Of a stretch of DNA of 64,000 nucleotides, positions 1 to 9,437 are shown in pieces. The position numbers and the translations under genes are program-made. Source of the stretch: Enterococcus_K sp051713825. Lineage in GTDB: Bacteria > Bacillota > Bacilli > Lactobacillales > Enterococcaceae. How positions within the stretch are numbered: the first letter of the stretch is position 1; every line of letters starts with the position of its first letter. The stretch spans positions 1,984,001-2,048,000 of the forward strand of contig NZ_JBIOQR010000001.1 of NCBI RefSeq assembly GCF_051713825.1. The letters are read 5' to 3'. The notes below the pieces were generated by a model, which was not told where the DNA came from, did not search any database, and saw only the letters and a list, made by a program, of their open reading frames with translations.

Positions 1-531
1 GTAACAACAATCTAACCCTGTTCCAATTACTCCAATTGCTTGGCCACCAAGCGACAGAACCTTGGCATGACTCTGTGCGTCAATCCCTTTGGCTAGCCCA
101 CTAACAATCACAAATTCGTTAGTAACCAAGGTTGGAATCAAACGACTCACTACCTGCGTGCCATAATTGGTCGCCTCCCTAGCGCCTACAAAAGAAAGCT
201 TCTTTTCCATTAAAAGAGACAAATTCCCTTCATAAAATAAAAAGATTGGTGGATACGGAATCTCCAATAAAATCTCAGGATACTCTTCATTCAAACAAAA
301 CAAATAAGTCTGTTCTTGTTTTTTTTCTTCAATCAGCTCATCTGATAGCTCCCGCCAAGATTCACGAAACGCTTGTTCATGCTGCCTTTCAACCGCTAGA
401 TAGACAATTTCTCCTAAACTAAAATGTGTATACTGCTTTTCTAGTGCATACTTAATTAAGCGCCAACTTCCTCGCAGACTAATTCCTCGACAAAATAAAA
501 GCTTAAATAGTAAGCTTTCTAATTCATACAT
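1..531 (-). CDS. dprA: DNA-processing protein DprA, 3' part missing
   Basis: N-terminal 177 codons of DprA/Smf, which binds incoming single-stranded DNA and loads RecA during natural transformation; the gene runs off the left edge. The visible protein starts MYELESLLFK and carries the family signature FVGAREATNYG followed by IVSGLAKGIDAQSH, the start of the Rossmann-like DNA-binding fold. The start is set by a strong ribosome binding site (GAAGGGGGAT) upstream of the ATG at 531. It is the last gene visible in a dprA-rnhB-rbgA series, an arrangement common in Lactobacillales. Whether the rest of the gene is intact cannot be judged from this window. Confidence 0.93.
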   Translation of the reverse strand, partial: MYELESLLFKLLFCRGISLRGSWRLIKYALEKQYTHFSLGEIVYLAVERQHEQAFRESWRELSDELIEEKKQEQTYLFCLNEEYPEILLEIPYPPIFLFYEGNLSLLMEKKLSFVGAREATNYGTQVVSRLIPTLVTNEFVIVSGLAKGIDAQSHAKVLSLGGQAIGVIGTGLDCCY

Positions 532-604
532 AAAAAATCCCCCTTCTTTTTCCATACTCATCAAAGTAAGTATGCGCAAAAAAAGAGGCATTTCATTTAT
601 TTTT

Positions 605-1375
605 TTATTTTACATAATTTTTGACTGGTGCAAAAGTTAAACGGTGAATCGGCGTAATCCCATGCTCTTCTAAAGCAAGTAGATGCTCTTTGGTGCCGTA
701 ACCTGCATTTCTTTCAAAACCGTAGAACGGGTACTCCAAGCTATACTCCTTCATCAAACGATCTCGAGTGACTTTAGCGATAATACTGGCAGCCGCAATT
801 GAAATAGACCGTGCATCACCCTTTATTAAACTTTGTTGAGCCGTTTCCATAGGTAAAGTCATCGCGTCTACCAATAAATAATCAGGCGTTTTTGAAAGCT
901 GTTCAACTGCTAGCATCATCGCTTTTTTGCTCGCCTGATAGATGTTAATTGCGTCGATTTCTGTTTGATCAACAAGACCAATCCCAATAGCAACAGCCTT
1001 TTGATTAATCTCATCAAACAACTGATTTCGTTTGGCTTCTGAAAGCTGTTTGGAGTCATTTAATCCTAAAATGTCGCAATCCTTAGGTAGGATAACCGCT
1101 GCTGAAATAACCGGACCCGCCAATGGACCGCGACCAACTTCATCAATTCCCGCAATTAATTGATAACCTTCTTTATAGGCTTGTTGCTCAAACTGGCTCA
1201 TTTCTTGCCGCTTTTTCAGTAAAGCCACTTGCTTCTCTAATTTTCTATCAAACTGTTTTAACGCTGTCTGAACGCCCGCCCGAGAATCTTCTCGCAAACT
1301 TTTTACATAGGGATCTTCAGCGGTCGTTATCGTTACTAATTTTTGTTTTATATCCGCAATCGATTCAGGTTTCAT
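605..1375 (-). CDS. rnhB: Ribonuclease HII
   Basis: Cleaves the RNA strand of RNA-DNA hybrids and removes single ribonucleotides from DNA. The motif GIDEVGRGPLAGPV supplies the first catalytic Asp-Glu pair, and a later Asp lies in LLVDAMTL. An N-terminal extension of about 70 residues before the catalytic domain is usual for the Bacillus-type enzyme. Two ATG codons lie upstream (1396 and 1387), but the first has no ribosome binding site and the second sits directly on GAGGAG. The ATG at 1375 begins one base after the rbgA stop and gives about 256 residues, the normal length. Probably co-transcribed with rbgA. Confidence 0.93.
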   Translation of the reverse strand: MKPESIADIKQKLVTITTAEDPYVKSLREDSRAGVQTALKQFDRKLEKQVALLKKRQEMSQFEQQAYKEGYQLIAGIDEVGRGPLAGPVISAAVILPKDCDILGLNDSKQLSEAKRNQLFDEINQKAVAIGIGLVDQTEIDAINIYQASKKAMMLAVEQLSKTPDYLLVDAMTLPMETAQQSLIKGDARSISIAAASIIAKVTRDRLMKEYSLEYPFYGFERNAGYGTKEHLLALEEHGITPIHRLTFAPVKNYVK

Positions 1376-1376
1376 T

Positions 1377-2228
1377 TTACTCTTCATACTCCTCATAACG
1401 ATCTAGTGTATACTTGCCTAGCTTGCCACTACGAATCTCAAACACAAGCATTTCACTCGCACGACCATAGTCATCTCTAAAGCCACGTTTTTGACTAATT
1501 GTCATTAATATTTCAGGAGCAAGCTCTTTTTCCTGCTCTTCAGTCAGCTGGTAGCGCTCTGCTAAACGACCAGGATAGTGACGGGCAAAAAAATCAATGC
1601 CATACAACGCCATATCATCCAAATGAATCAGTTGATCCTTGATTGCTCCTGTCAAAGCAAGTTTTTTACCAATCTGGGCATCTTCAAACTTAGGCCATAA
1701 AATCCCTGGTGTATCTAATAATTCAAGCTCTGTCCCCGAACGTAACCATTGTTGTCCCTTCGTCACGCCAGGTTTATTTCCAGTTTGTGCAATTTTTTTT
1801 CCCACCAAACGATTCATCAGTGTCGACTTACCCACATTTGGAATGCCAATCACCATTGCGCGGATTGCTCGAGGTTTTAATCCTCTTGCCTGATTGCGCT
1901 CAATTTTTTCTTTCAGTGCGATTTTCGCTGAAGGAACAATATTTTTTACCCCTTTATTATCTTGCGCATTAATCGCTAATGTCACAAAACCTTTTTGCTG
2001 AAAATAACCTTGCCACAATTTTGTTTGTTGTGGGTCAGCTAAATCAGCCTTATTTAATAAAACTAACCGAGGCTTCTGTTGAATAATTTGATCCATCATA
2101 GGATTTCTTGAAGAAATAGGCAACCTCGCATCTACTAATTCAAAAACAATGTCCACAAATTTTAATTTTTCAGAGACCTCACGACGCGCCTTCGCCATAT
2201 GTCCCGGGAACCACTGGATTGTACTCAT
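1377..2228 (-). CDS. rbgA: Ribosome biogenesis GTPase A
   Basis: Circularly permuted GTPase (YlqF/RbgA) needed for late assembly of the 50S subunit. The permuted motif order is visible: the G4 motif LNKAD (near residue 59) comes before the P-loop GIPNVGKST (128-136) and the G3 motif DTPG (172-175). I place the start at MSTIQWFPGHMAKA because AAAGGAG lies 8 bases upstream; a longer in-frame extension to 2270 has no such site. It heads the rbgA-rnhB-dprA series and its promoter side abuts the hairpin repeat array. Confidence 0.95.
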   Translation of the reverse strand: MSTIQWFPGHMAKARREVSEKLKFVDIVFELVDARLPISSRNPMMDQIIQQKPRLVLLNKADLADPQQTKLWQGYFQQKGFVTLAINAQDNKGVKNIVPSAKIALKEKIERNQARGLKPRAIRAMVIGIPNVGKSTLMNRLVGKKIAQTGNKPGVTKGQQWLRSGTELELLDTPGILWPKFEDAQIGKKLALTGAIKDQLIHLDDMALYGIDFFARHYPGRLAERYQLTEEQEKELAPEILMTISQKRGFRDDYGRASEMLVFEIRSGKLGKYTLDRYEEYEE

Positions 2229-2328
2229 GTGTAAAACTCCTTTTATATCAAGACTTTTGAAGCCTATCAATTATTTTTCCTATCAATTGGGCAAACGCAG
2301 CTACTTTGTTTTTTCACTTTCGTGCACC

Positions 2329-3080
2329 ACAGCCTCTCTTTATCCGAATAAACGGTGGGTACAGAAGCAACTCCATCTGCACTCCGCCCCATCAATTTCT
2401 AAAGGTGGAACACCTTTAGAACTGATGGACTGCGTTCCGCTCTCAACAACTTCTACGCATGGGACATGCTAGAGTTGAAGGTCTGTACTCCGTAAAACCA
2501 CTTCGATCTCATCAATCTCTAAAGGTGAAACACCTTAAGAATTGAAGGACGTTGTTCCGCTCTCAACAACTTCTACGCATGGGACATGCTAGAGTTGAAG
2601 GTCTTCACTACGTAAAAACCATACTCCGATCTCATCAATCTCTAAAGGTGAAACACCTTAAGAATTGAAGGACATTGTTCCGCTCTCAACAACTTCTATG
2701 CATGAGACATGCTAGAGTTGAAGGTTCGAAAAATAAGCTGAAATTGCTGTGAAACACTATTTACAAAGTAAATAGATGTAGAACAGTACCTACTTGGTCA
2801 CAAAAATTTGTAGAGCACCACGTAGGAATCAATCAACATCGAAAGAAAGGCTTTCGTGTTTCTTGTCATTTCCGTGAATTCCATCTACACTCCGATCTCA
2901 ACAACTTCTATGCATGAGACATGCTAGAGTTGAAGGTTCTTATTGCTGTAAAACACAACGAAGCATGAGTTGATGTTGCATAGTACCTACTCGGTGCTGT
3001 AAAACACAACGAAGTATGAGTTGATGTTGCACAGTACCTACCCGGTTCTCGGAGTTAAACACTTCTGTCCCAGCCTCTGT
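2329..3080 (+). repeat. Intergenic hairpin repeat family A, copy 1
   Basis: About 750 bp of non-coding modular repeats. A unit of roughly 125 bp occurs three times (near 2385, 2505 and 2630). It contains one hairpin built on CTAAAGGTG/CACCTTTAG and a second built on GCATG...CATGC inside CAACTTCTA...TAGAGTTG. A different module around TGTAAAACACAACGAAG follows as two tandem copies at 2941-3045. The array starts with ATCCGAATAAACGGTGGGTA and ends with a TGTCCCAGCCTC tail. A near-identical copy lies in opposite orientation at 46965-47545, and shorter relatives at 43660 and 56920. The open reading frames inside it are not credible genes. Confidence 0.85.
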
Positions 3081-3422
3081 TAATAAGCCAACACTTTTCT
3101 GTTATTTTTTTGCGCGTTGGCTCCTAAATATAGTCATTTAGCTCTACTTAGTGATTTTTTTAAGTCAGTAATTATCGACTTTACTGAGAAAATCTATTGT
3201 CATAGCGCTGATTAATTATTCTTTCTCTACTTAAATTCCTCTCAACATTGTATCACAACTCAGCGCTCAATCAGAGTTTTTTAATGAAATACTTTTCTCC
3301 ATTTTTTGTAAAAGAACGAACAAAGTACGCAACCATTTCCCTTGTTGCGTTTATGTTTGCTCACTTCCTAAAAGTCTAACCTAATTATTTGTAAAACTTA
3401 TATTACAATTTTGTTATTCAGA
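3081..3422. other. Gene-free spacer
   Basis: About 340 bp of AT-rich sequence between the repeat array and the end of the interrupted lipoprotein gene. A hairpin pairing AGCCAAC with GTTGGCT lies near 3087-3122 and could end transcription coming from the repeat side. I see no gene, RNA or convincing promoter here. Confidence 0.5.
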
Positions 3423-4382
3423 CTAATATTCTTTCCACCATTCTACTTTTTGATACTCGTTCAAATGTAATTTCCCATCATAAAGTTCTTGAAAAACACG
3501 TCTATCATCACTTATTGTTCCATCCGGTCCCGTTACTTTAGGCGGAACTAAGAAAAAAGTCAACTCTCCATCATTGGCGCCTAGATTTGTTCCATATACA
3601 TGGACTTCAAAATAACCTGCTACTTTTTTGGGCATATCTGAAATTTTTATTTCATAATTTCCATGTGAAGTTATCCCATTCCAATACCCATTTTTTTGTA
3701 TTTGAGGGAATACAGTTGTCCGATTATTATAATAGTCATCTGGTGTGTACCCACCCAGAGTGAATCCTGACTCAGCAATGCTTTTATTGAACTCTTTGGT
3801 TGAAAACTCGCCAACAAACGCGGATAAATCTCCTTGTAAAATTACTTCATATTTTTCATCAGATTTTGGTTTCTATCTAGTAAAAACCATCTCGTGTCTC
3901 GGATTACCGTCTTCCATTGTAATTTTTATCTCAGACTCACTTATGTACTCTACAATACTATTGAATCCAGAGTATTCATCAGATTTTTTCATTGGCGTTT
4001 TTGATTTCTTTATCTGCTCTGAATCTTTCCACTTAGTTTCAAAGGTTGCTGTCACATCCCCCTCAGCAGTTGAATAAGCGATTTCCCATTGATTCTTCCC
4101 TAATGATTTGATTGTTGAAGTCTCTCCTACAGCCGTGTAAAAAGTACCAGACAAATCAATCATTTTTTTCTCTCCATTTGTTGTTGAAGTGATTGTCTGA
4201 GTTTCTTCTGTGACTTGCGTTTCTACTTGTTTACTTGTAGATGATCGGCTATCATTTGTAGCTTGAGTGGCACTTCGAGCTGTATTTTGACTTTCTTTGC
4301 TCCTTTCGGTCTTTGCCGAACATGCCGCCATACTAAAACCCATCATTAACGTTACACATGAAAATAGTGTCTTTTTCAACAA
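3423..4382 (-). pseudogene. Lipoprotein gene interrupted by an in-frame TAG
   Basis: One continuous reading frame of about 318 residues, broken only by an amber codon at 3873-3875. The first part (169 residues) starts with a lipoprotein signal: MLKKTLF, a hydrophobic stretch, then AAC for lipid attachment to Cys, and a Ser/Thr-rich linker. The two parts each hold a similar small module (IDLSGTFYTAVGE before the stop; GDLSAFVGEFSTKEF after it), resembling small repeat domains of streptococcal and enterococcal lipoproteins (possibly DUF6287, from memory). No frameshift or other stop occurs between 3423 and 3872. Either a recent nonsense mutation or a shortened 169-residue protein; true readthrough is less likely. 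Confidence 0.65.
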
Positions 4383-4587
4383 ACTTTCCCCTACAAAAAA
4401 TCATTAGTAAATTGCCTTCCTCATGTTATCTAATATCTCATAGACAGTTACATACATTTTTAATTGTAACATCAAATGTGTTCGGAACAAAAGCTCAAAA
4501 TAAGACTAGCCTTTGTAGTAGAAAAAACTGCCGCTCCGTATGCTCACTTTCAATGATATCTTTTTTTCGACACTCGCTTAATAAACA

Positions 4588-4630
4588 AAAAAACTGATCT
4601 TGATTCGCCTCATCAAAATCAGTTTTTTCG
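4588..4630 (-). terminator. Intrinsic terminator after the PTS gene
   Basis: Inverted repeat AAAAAACTGAT...ATCAGTTTTTT about 30 bp past the stop of the PTS permease gene. On the minus strand the stem is followed by a run of T. The symmetrical A and T flanks mean it could also work on the opposite strand. Confidence 0.75.
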
Positions 4631-4657
4631 TATTCTATTCATTACCATTTAATACCA

Positions 4658-6487
4658 TTAATTAAGAACCAATCGCTCCATTATATCTCCTTGTTGGTGG
4701 TGACCATCAAGAACTTTTTCCCCTGTAAAAGATAACACACGATCCATGTTAGTTACAACAACCACGACTACTGTCTCTTTTTTCTGTGTGCGTATAAATT
4801 CTAAATCCATGGTTGCTAGTTGTGTTTCTGTTGTTACCTTGTCACCAACATTTACTGAAACAGTGAAGCCCTGACCATTTAGAGAAACTGTATCAATCCC
4901 CATATGAACGAGAACCTCAATCCCATTTTCTGTTCGCAAACCAATCGCATGTTTTGAAGGAAAAACGGTGGTCACTGTCCCGTTAACTGGTGAGAAGATG
5001 GTGCCATCACTCGGTTCAATCGCAAAACCATCCCCCATCATTTTTGTTGAAAATACTTCATCAGGAACATCAGCTAAGGGAACGTATTGCCCTTTTGCAA
5101 CAGCATGTAAAGAAAGCTCGTTTGTAAATTCACTCTCATCCTCAGCTTTTGGTACTAACAGGTAAGCAATCACAAATGATAATACAAGCGCAATCACAAT
5201 TCCTAAGATAGCAAAGATGAAATATTGACCAATATAAGCGGGTAAGCTAAAGATACTTGATAAGATATACCCATAAATTCGAACACCGAAGAAGCTAATG
5301 AACGCTGATGCCACACCGCTTCCGATAGTTGCCGCTAAAAAAGCTTTCTTATATTTTGACAATATCCCAAATAATGCAGGCTCAGTAATCCCTAACAGCC
5401 CAGAGATTGCTGAAGATAAAATAACAGATTTTTCTTCTTTCGTTTTCACTTTAGTGTACATTGCTGCTGTCGCTCCAGTAATGGCCATATTCGCCATAAA
5501 CATCATTGGCATCAACATGTCATATCCTTGGTTGGCAAAGTTTTGTAAAGCAATTGGTGTCATTGCATGATGCAATCCTGTGAAGATCGCAATTGGTCGA
5601 ATCGCGCCCACCACAATCCCTGCTAAAATTGGTGAAATTGTGAATAATCCTTCCACACCATCTGCTAATAAGTTCCCTAAATGAATACTGATAGGGCCAA
5701 TAATCGTTAACGTTACAAGACCTGCTACAAATAACGAAATCGTTGGTGTAAAGACTGTCCGTAAAACTTGTGGTAAAACCTTATCCACCCAGCGATAAAT
5801 ATAACTTAATGCTAGAACTGCCAAAATGATAGGGATAACCGTTCCTGCATAATTAAAGACAGGTACTGGAACAGCTCCGAACAATAGGAATTGAGAAACT
5901 TTTCCTTCTGCAACTGCATTTGACATAGTCGGAAATTGTAATGCAGCCGCAATTGCAATCGCTAAATATTGGTTCGTTTGGAAAATTTTGGCTGCTGAAG
6001 CCGCTACAAAAAACGGTAAGAATGTAAAGACGCCACTTGCTAGCATATCAATTACTAGATACGTATCTGTTTGATTTGAAATAACGTTCAAAGCAACTAA
6101 TCCAGCCATTAATCCTTTAATCATTCCCGCTCCAGCAATCGCTGGAACTAGGGGACCGAAGACACCTGAAACAGTATCCATAAATAATGAAATAATTCCT
6201 TTTTTCTCTTTTGGTACATCGGACTGCGCTTGATTTCCATCAAGCCCTAACTCTTTTGCTAGTGGTTTAAAATAATCTGCCACGTCTGTTCCAATCACAA
6301 CTTGTAGCTGTTCGCTTTGGAATTTTGTTCCCACTACTTTAGGGATTTTTTCCAATGCTTTGTAGTCCACCCGCTTTTCATCCTTCAAATTAAAGCGCAA
6401 GCGCGTCATACAATGCCAAGCATTATTGATATTTTCCGTTCCTCCAACTGCTTCGATAATTCTCTTTGCAATCTCTTTATGCTCCAT
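4658..6487 (-). CDS. bglP: Beta-glucoside-type PTS permease EIIBCA
   Basis: Single-chain phosphotransferase permease of the glucose/beta-glucoside superfamily; it imports a sugar while phosphorylating it. Domain order is EIIB (1-90, phosphorylated Cys26 in AWHCMTRLRF), EIIC (about 105-450, multiple membrane helices) and EIIA (about 470-609, active His528 in VLVHMGIDTVSLNG). The length of 609 is typical. The start follows AAGGAGGAAG. A cre-like site overlaps the upstream region, so CcpA repression is likely. It diverges from an enolase-superfamily dehydratase, so the sugar may feed that enzyme. Its exact substrate is not readable from sequence; no phospho-beta-glucosidase gene lies nearby. Confidence 0.88.
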   Translation of the reverse strand: MEHKEIAKRIIEAVGGTENINNAWHCMTRLRFNLKDEKRVDYKALEKIPKVVGTKFQSEQLQVVIGTDVADYFKPLAKELGLDGNQAQSDVPKEKKGIISLFMDTVSGVFGPLVPAIAGAGMIKGLMAGLVALNVISNQTDTYLVIDMLASGVFTFLPFFVAASAAKIFQTNQYLAIAIAAALQFPTMSNAVAEGKVSQFLLFGAVPVPVFNYAGTVIPIILAVLALSYIYRWVDKVLPQVLRTVFTPTISLFVAGLVTLTIIGPISIHLGNLLADGVEGLFTISPILAGIVVGAIRPIAIFTGLHHAMTPIALQNFANQGYDMLMPMMFMANMAITGATAAMYTKVKTKEEKSVILSSAISGLLGITEPALFGILSKYKKAFLAATIGSGVASAFISFFGVRIYGYILSSIFSLPAYIGQYFIFAILGIVIALVLSFVIAYLLVPKAEDESEFTNELSLHAVAKGQYVPLADVPDEVFSTKMMGDGFAIEPSDGTIFSPVNGTVTTVFPSKHAIGLRTENGIEVLVHMGIDTVSLNGQGFTVSVNVGDKVTTETQLATMDLEFIRTQKKETVVVVVVTNMDRVLSFTGEKVLDGHHQQGDIMERLVLN

Positions 6488-6502
6488 TTTCGACTTCCTC
6501 CT

Positions 6503-6518
6503 TGTGTGCGTTTACACG
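6503..6518. promoter_or_regulatory. cre-like catabolite repression site
   Basis: TGTGTGCGTTTACA fits the CcpA-binding consensus TGWNANCGNTNWCA with one mismatch on either strand. It lies about 20 bp upstream of the PTS start codon, where bound CcpA would block transcription of the permease. Inferred from consensus only. Confidence 0.5.
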
Positions 6519-6666
6519 AGTTATTTTAACATGTGCACCACTCGTTGTAAAACCAGTCCTATTTCACAAAAATATATGAAAAACACTTATATAACAGCAT
6601 TTCAATATGATAATTAGAATTATTGGACTGATTTTTAGACTATTAATCACTTTTTTTTAGACCAAA

Positions 6667-6695
6667 TTGACAGTCCCTATACGCGCGTGTTTTAC
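6667..6695 (+). promoter_or_regulatory. Promoter of the dehydratase gene
   Basis: TTGACA at 6667-6672, a 17-bp spacer, then TTTACT. It sits about 40 bp before the dehydratase start. The spacer holds the alternating run ATACGCGCGTG, a plausible operator for the neighbouring GntR regulator. Confidence 0.5.
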
Positions 6696-6734
6696 TATTT
6701 AAGAAGAGATACTTATTTACAAGGAGTGAATCAA

Positions 6735-7934
6735 ATGACACCAACTATTATCACAGATGTAAAAAGTTATGCAATCAAACCAGATAGACACAATTTGTTA
6801 GTTGTCAAAGTCGAGACAGATAAAGGCATTTCTGGACTAGGCTGTGGCACCTTCCAATTCCGACCTTTAGCGGTTCAAACGGTCGTAGATGAATACTTAA
6901 AACCACTATTAATCGGACGTGATGCCAATCAAATTGAAGATATTTGGCAGGTCATGAACGTGAACTCATACTGGCGGAATGGACCAATTACAAATAATGC
7001 CATTTCGGGAGTTGATATGGCTTTGTGGGATATTAAAGGAAAGTTAGCAGATATGCCTCTTTATCAATTATTAGGAGGAAAAGCTCGAACAGCCATCCCA
7101 GCTTACACGCATGCAGTTGCCGATAATCTTGACGACTTATATAAAGAAATTGATGGTTTTCTAAATGAAGGTTACCAATATATTCGTTGTCAATTGGGCT
7201 TTTATGGCGGAAATCCAATGAATCTACAAACCCCAACAAATCCGATTGCCGGCTCTTATTTTGATCAAGACGAATATACTGAAACGACTTTAAAAATGTT
7301 TGCTGCTATTCAAGAAAAATATGGTCATCAATTCAAAATGCTACATGATGTTCATGAACGTTTACAACCCAACCAAGCAATTCGTTTTGCCAAAGCAGCT
7401 GAGCCTTTTAATCTCTTTTTCTTAGAAGATATTTTGCCGCCCAATCAAAATGAATGGCTGGCACAATTGCGTAGTCAAGCATCCACGCCCATTGCAACAG
7501 GCGAATTATTTAATAACCCAATGGAATGGAAAGAGCTTGTTCTAAACCGACAAATTGATTATATGCGCGCACATGTTTCGCAAATCGGTGGCATTACTCC
7601 CGCTCTAAAACTAGCTCATTTGTGTGACGCTGTGGGAATTCGCATTGCTTGGCATACACCTTCAGATATTTCGCCTGTTGGTCTCGCAGTTAATACACAT
7701 CTGAATATCCATCTTCATAATGCGGCTATTCAGGAAAATATCGATGTTCCTGAAAATACACAAAAAATCTTTGGTCATATTCCTGCTCCTGAAAAGGGCT
7801 TCTTCTACCCGATAGAAAGACCCGGCATTGGCGTAACTTTTGATGAAAAACTTGCTGAAAAATTTCCTGTCGTGTATCGCCCACATGAATGGACGCAAAG
7901 TAGAACACCCGATGGCACGATCGTCACACCATAA
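6735..7934 (+). CDS. Enolase-superfamily dehydratase (mannonate dehydratase/RspA-like)
   Basis: A 399-residue member of the mannonate dehydratase branch of the enolase superfamily, which removes water from acid sugars using Mg2+. Visible family features are the N-terminal capping domain (ITDVKSYAI...LLVVKVETDKG), the barrel with metal ligands in HDVHERL, FFLEDILP and TGELFNN, and the late AWHTPSDISPVG motif. The start at 6735 follows AAGGAG; a longer frame from 6687 lacks such a site. Divergent from the PTS gene and followed by a strong terminator, so monocistronic. Many RspA-like members have weak or unknown activity, so the substrate (mannonate, gluconate or other) is open. Confidence 0.85.
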   Translation: MTPTIITDVKSYAIKPDRHNLLVVKVETDKGISGLGCGTFQFRPLAVQTVVDEYLKPLLIGRDANQIEDIWQVMNVNSYWRNGPITNNAISGVDMALWDIKGKLADMPLYQLLGGKARTAIPAYTHAVADNLDDLYKEIDGFLNEGYQYIRCQLGFYGGNPMNLQTPTNPIAGSYFDQDEYTETTLKMFAAIQEKYGHQFKMLHDVHERLQPNQAIRFAKAAEPFNLFFLEDILPPNQNEWLAQLRSQASTPIATGELFNNPMEWKELVLNRQIDYMRAHVSQIGGITPALKLAHLCDAVGIRIAWHTPSDISPVGLAVNTHLNIHLHNAAIQENIDVPENTQKIFGHIPAPEKGFFYPIERPGIGVTFDEKLAEKFPVVYRPHEWTQSRTPDGTIVTP

Positions 7935-7938
7935 AGCC

Positions 7939-7997
7939 AAAAAAACGTTTGAACACCCTGAATTAAAGGATGTATTCAAACGTTTTTTGATTTGGCT
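7939..7997 (+). terminator. Terminator after the dehydratase gene
   Basis: AAAAAACGTTTGAA pairs with TTCAAACGTTTTTT, extended by outer AGCCAAA/TTTGGCT arms. It begins a few bases after the stop codon and ends in a T run; one of the clearest terminators in the window. Confidence 0.88.
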
Positions 7998-8110
7998 GAA
8001 AAAAGGAGTTCTTCAAAATCACCTGTTTAGGACCTCCCTCCTCTACTCTTTTTTTGACTATTAATTTACAAATAAGCGGTTCACTCAATTAGCAAGTTCT
8101 AACCTTACGC

Positions 8111-8818
8111 TTAATCAATTCGTGATTGATGGATGATTCGATCAAACGGTCGAATGTAGGTCACCGAATAATCGATTGCCAAGATATCACTATATTCAAA
8201 GACTCGACCATCCTCTAGTAACGCCCGGTTCTTAATTTGCATAGCCGGTGTTCCCCGTTTACTCATCAAGACCTCTGATTGTCCTTTTGTCAAATTAACA
8301 GGCGTATAATTGCTGATATAGTGGGAAATTTTATAGCCTTGTTTTTCAACAAAACGCTGAATTGAATGCTCAACCACTTCCTTTGTGATTACCGGAAATA
8401 ACTTCACAGGTAAAATAGAATTTTCTAACTGTTCAATCTTATAATTAACAATTCTTATTCGCTCAAAATGCCAAACTTCTTCGTTTTCATCTAATTGAAA
8501 TAAGCGTCTTTCTTCATAATCCGCCGCTCGTTTCTCCAATTTTAAGACCCGTGACTCTATCCGATCATAAGGCGTTCGAGTCAACGAGTTAAAAATCAGC
8601 GGATTCTTGACCCACTTTTCATGAACAAAAATCCCTGATCCTTGCACCACCCGAACAATCCCAATCTCCTCTAAGCTCTTAATTGCTTGTTGAATAGTGA
8701 ATCGTGACACACCATAAGTAGTCGCTAAATTCCGCTGATTCGGCAGTTTCCCCTCTGCAAATTCTTCCTGATAAATCTTACTCAATAAATCCTGAACAAT
8801 AAATTCCCGTTTTTTCAT
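8111..8818 (-). CDS. GntR-family (HutC-type) transcriptional regulator
   Basis: About 235 residues. The N-terminal winged helix-turn-helix (LPNQRNLATTYGVSRFTIQQAIKSL, then the wing IVRVVQGSGIFV) is followed by a UTRA effector-binding domain (residues ~80-230), which usually senses a phosphorylated sugar. The start at MKKREFIVQ is chosen because GAGAGGAG precedes it. It is convergent with the dehydratase gene and probably controls that gene and/or the divergent PTS permease. The effector would be the PTS-derived sugar phosphate or a product; this is inference. Confidence 0.88.
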   Translation of the reverse strand: MKKREFIVQDLLSKIYQEEFAEGKLPNQRNLATTYGVSRFTIQQAIKSLEEIGIVRVVQGSGIFVHEKWVKNPLIFNSLTRTPYDRIESRVLKLEKRAADYEERRLFQLDENEEVWHFERIRIVNYKIEQLENSILPVKLFPVITKEVVEHSIQRFVEKQGYKISHYISNYTPVNLTKGQSEVLMSKRGTPAMQIKNRALLEDGRVFEYSDILAIDYSVTYIRPFDRIIHQSRID

Positions 8819-8861
8819 CGTCTCTCCTCTCGCCGTCATGGTCTGCTTATCTGATTAGCCT

Positions 8862-9437
8862 CTATTCTATCGTTTCTTTCAGCTCACTAAACCACTTAAT
8901 TGTCGGATTCGAGGAATGCTCCCCAATCATTTTTTCCATCCAAACCATGTTATACCACGTATTAAATTTAAACCCACACTGATAGAACTCACCCACCAAA
9001 CGATAGCCTAAACGTTCATGGTATTCAACACTATTTTTTGAAAGATACTGATCTTCAACTCTTGGATAGGCAATACACGCATATAAATTCAAAATCCCCT
9101 GTTTTTTCAACGTTTCTTCAAGCGCCTGATATAATTTTTTTCCAATCCCCATTCGTTTACAATTGTGCGCAATATAAATCGTCGTCTCTACACAATAGTT
9201 ATATGCTGTTCGTCCTTTAAACGTCCCCGCATGCGCATAACCAACAATTTCCTCCCCCTTTTTTGCTATGAAATAGGGATAACGTTCAAGCGTCGTAACC
9301 ATTCTCTGTTGAAACTCTTGCAGGCTAGGTACCTTATCTTCAAACGTAATCGCCGTGTGCTCCACGTAATACGCATAAATTGTTAATAGCGCTTCTGCAT
9401 TTTTTAAAGTCGCTACTTCAATACGAATTTCATCCAT
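8862..9437 (-). CDS. GNAT acetyltransferase, phosphinothricin acetyltransferase-like
   Basis: N-acetyltransferase of 191 residues. It opens MDEIRIEVATLKNAEALLTIY and carries the acetyl-CoA loop IAHNCKRMGIGKKLYQALEE. The motif YAYYVEHTAITFEDKVPS and the ending FNTWYNMVWMEK resemble the PAT/YwnH branch, which acetylates small amines such as phosphinothricin or methionine sulfoximine. Start is the ATG at 9437, 8 bases after GAGGAGG; a TTG two codons upstream lies too close to the site. The natural substrate is unknown. It lies 40 bp upstream of the GntR gene on the same strand and may share its transcript. Confidence 0.85.
   Translation of the reverse strand: MDEIRIEVATLKNAEALLTIYAYYVEHTAITFEDKVPSLQEFQQRMVTTLERYPYFIAKKGEEIVGYAHAGTFKGRTAYNYCVETTIYIAHNCKRMGIGKKLYQALEETLKKQGILNLYACIAYPRVEDQYLSKNSVEYHERLGYRLVGEFYQCGFKFNTWYNMVWMEKMIGEHSSNPTIKWFSELKETIE

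Noticed and set aside
2329..3080. CRISPR array
   Set aside because: Repeats are long, contain several hairpins, have no unique spacers of even length and no cas genes nearby.
7939..7997. Regulatory operator for GntR at 7.95 kb
   Set aside because: The inverted repeat is directly downstream of a stop and ends in a T run, so a terminator explains it better.
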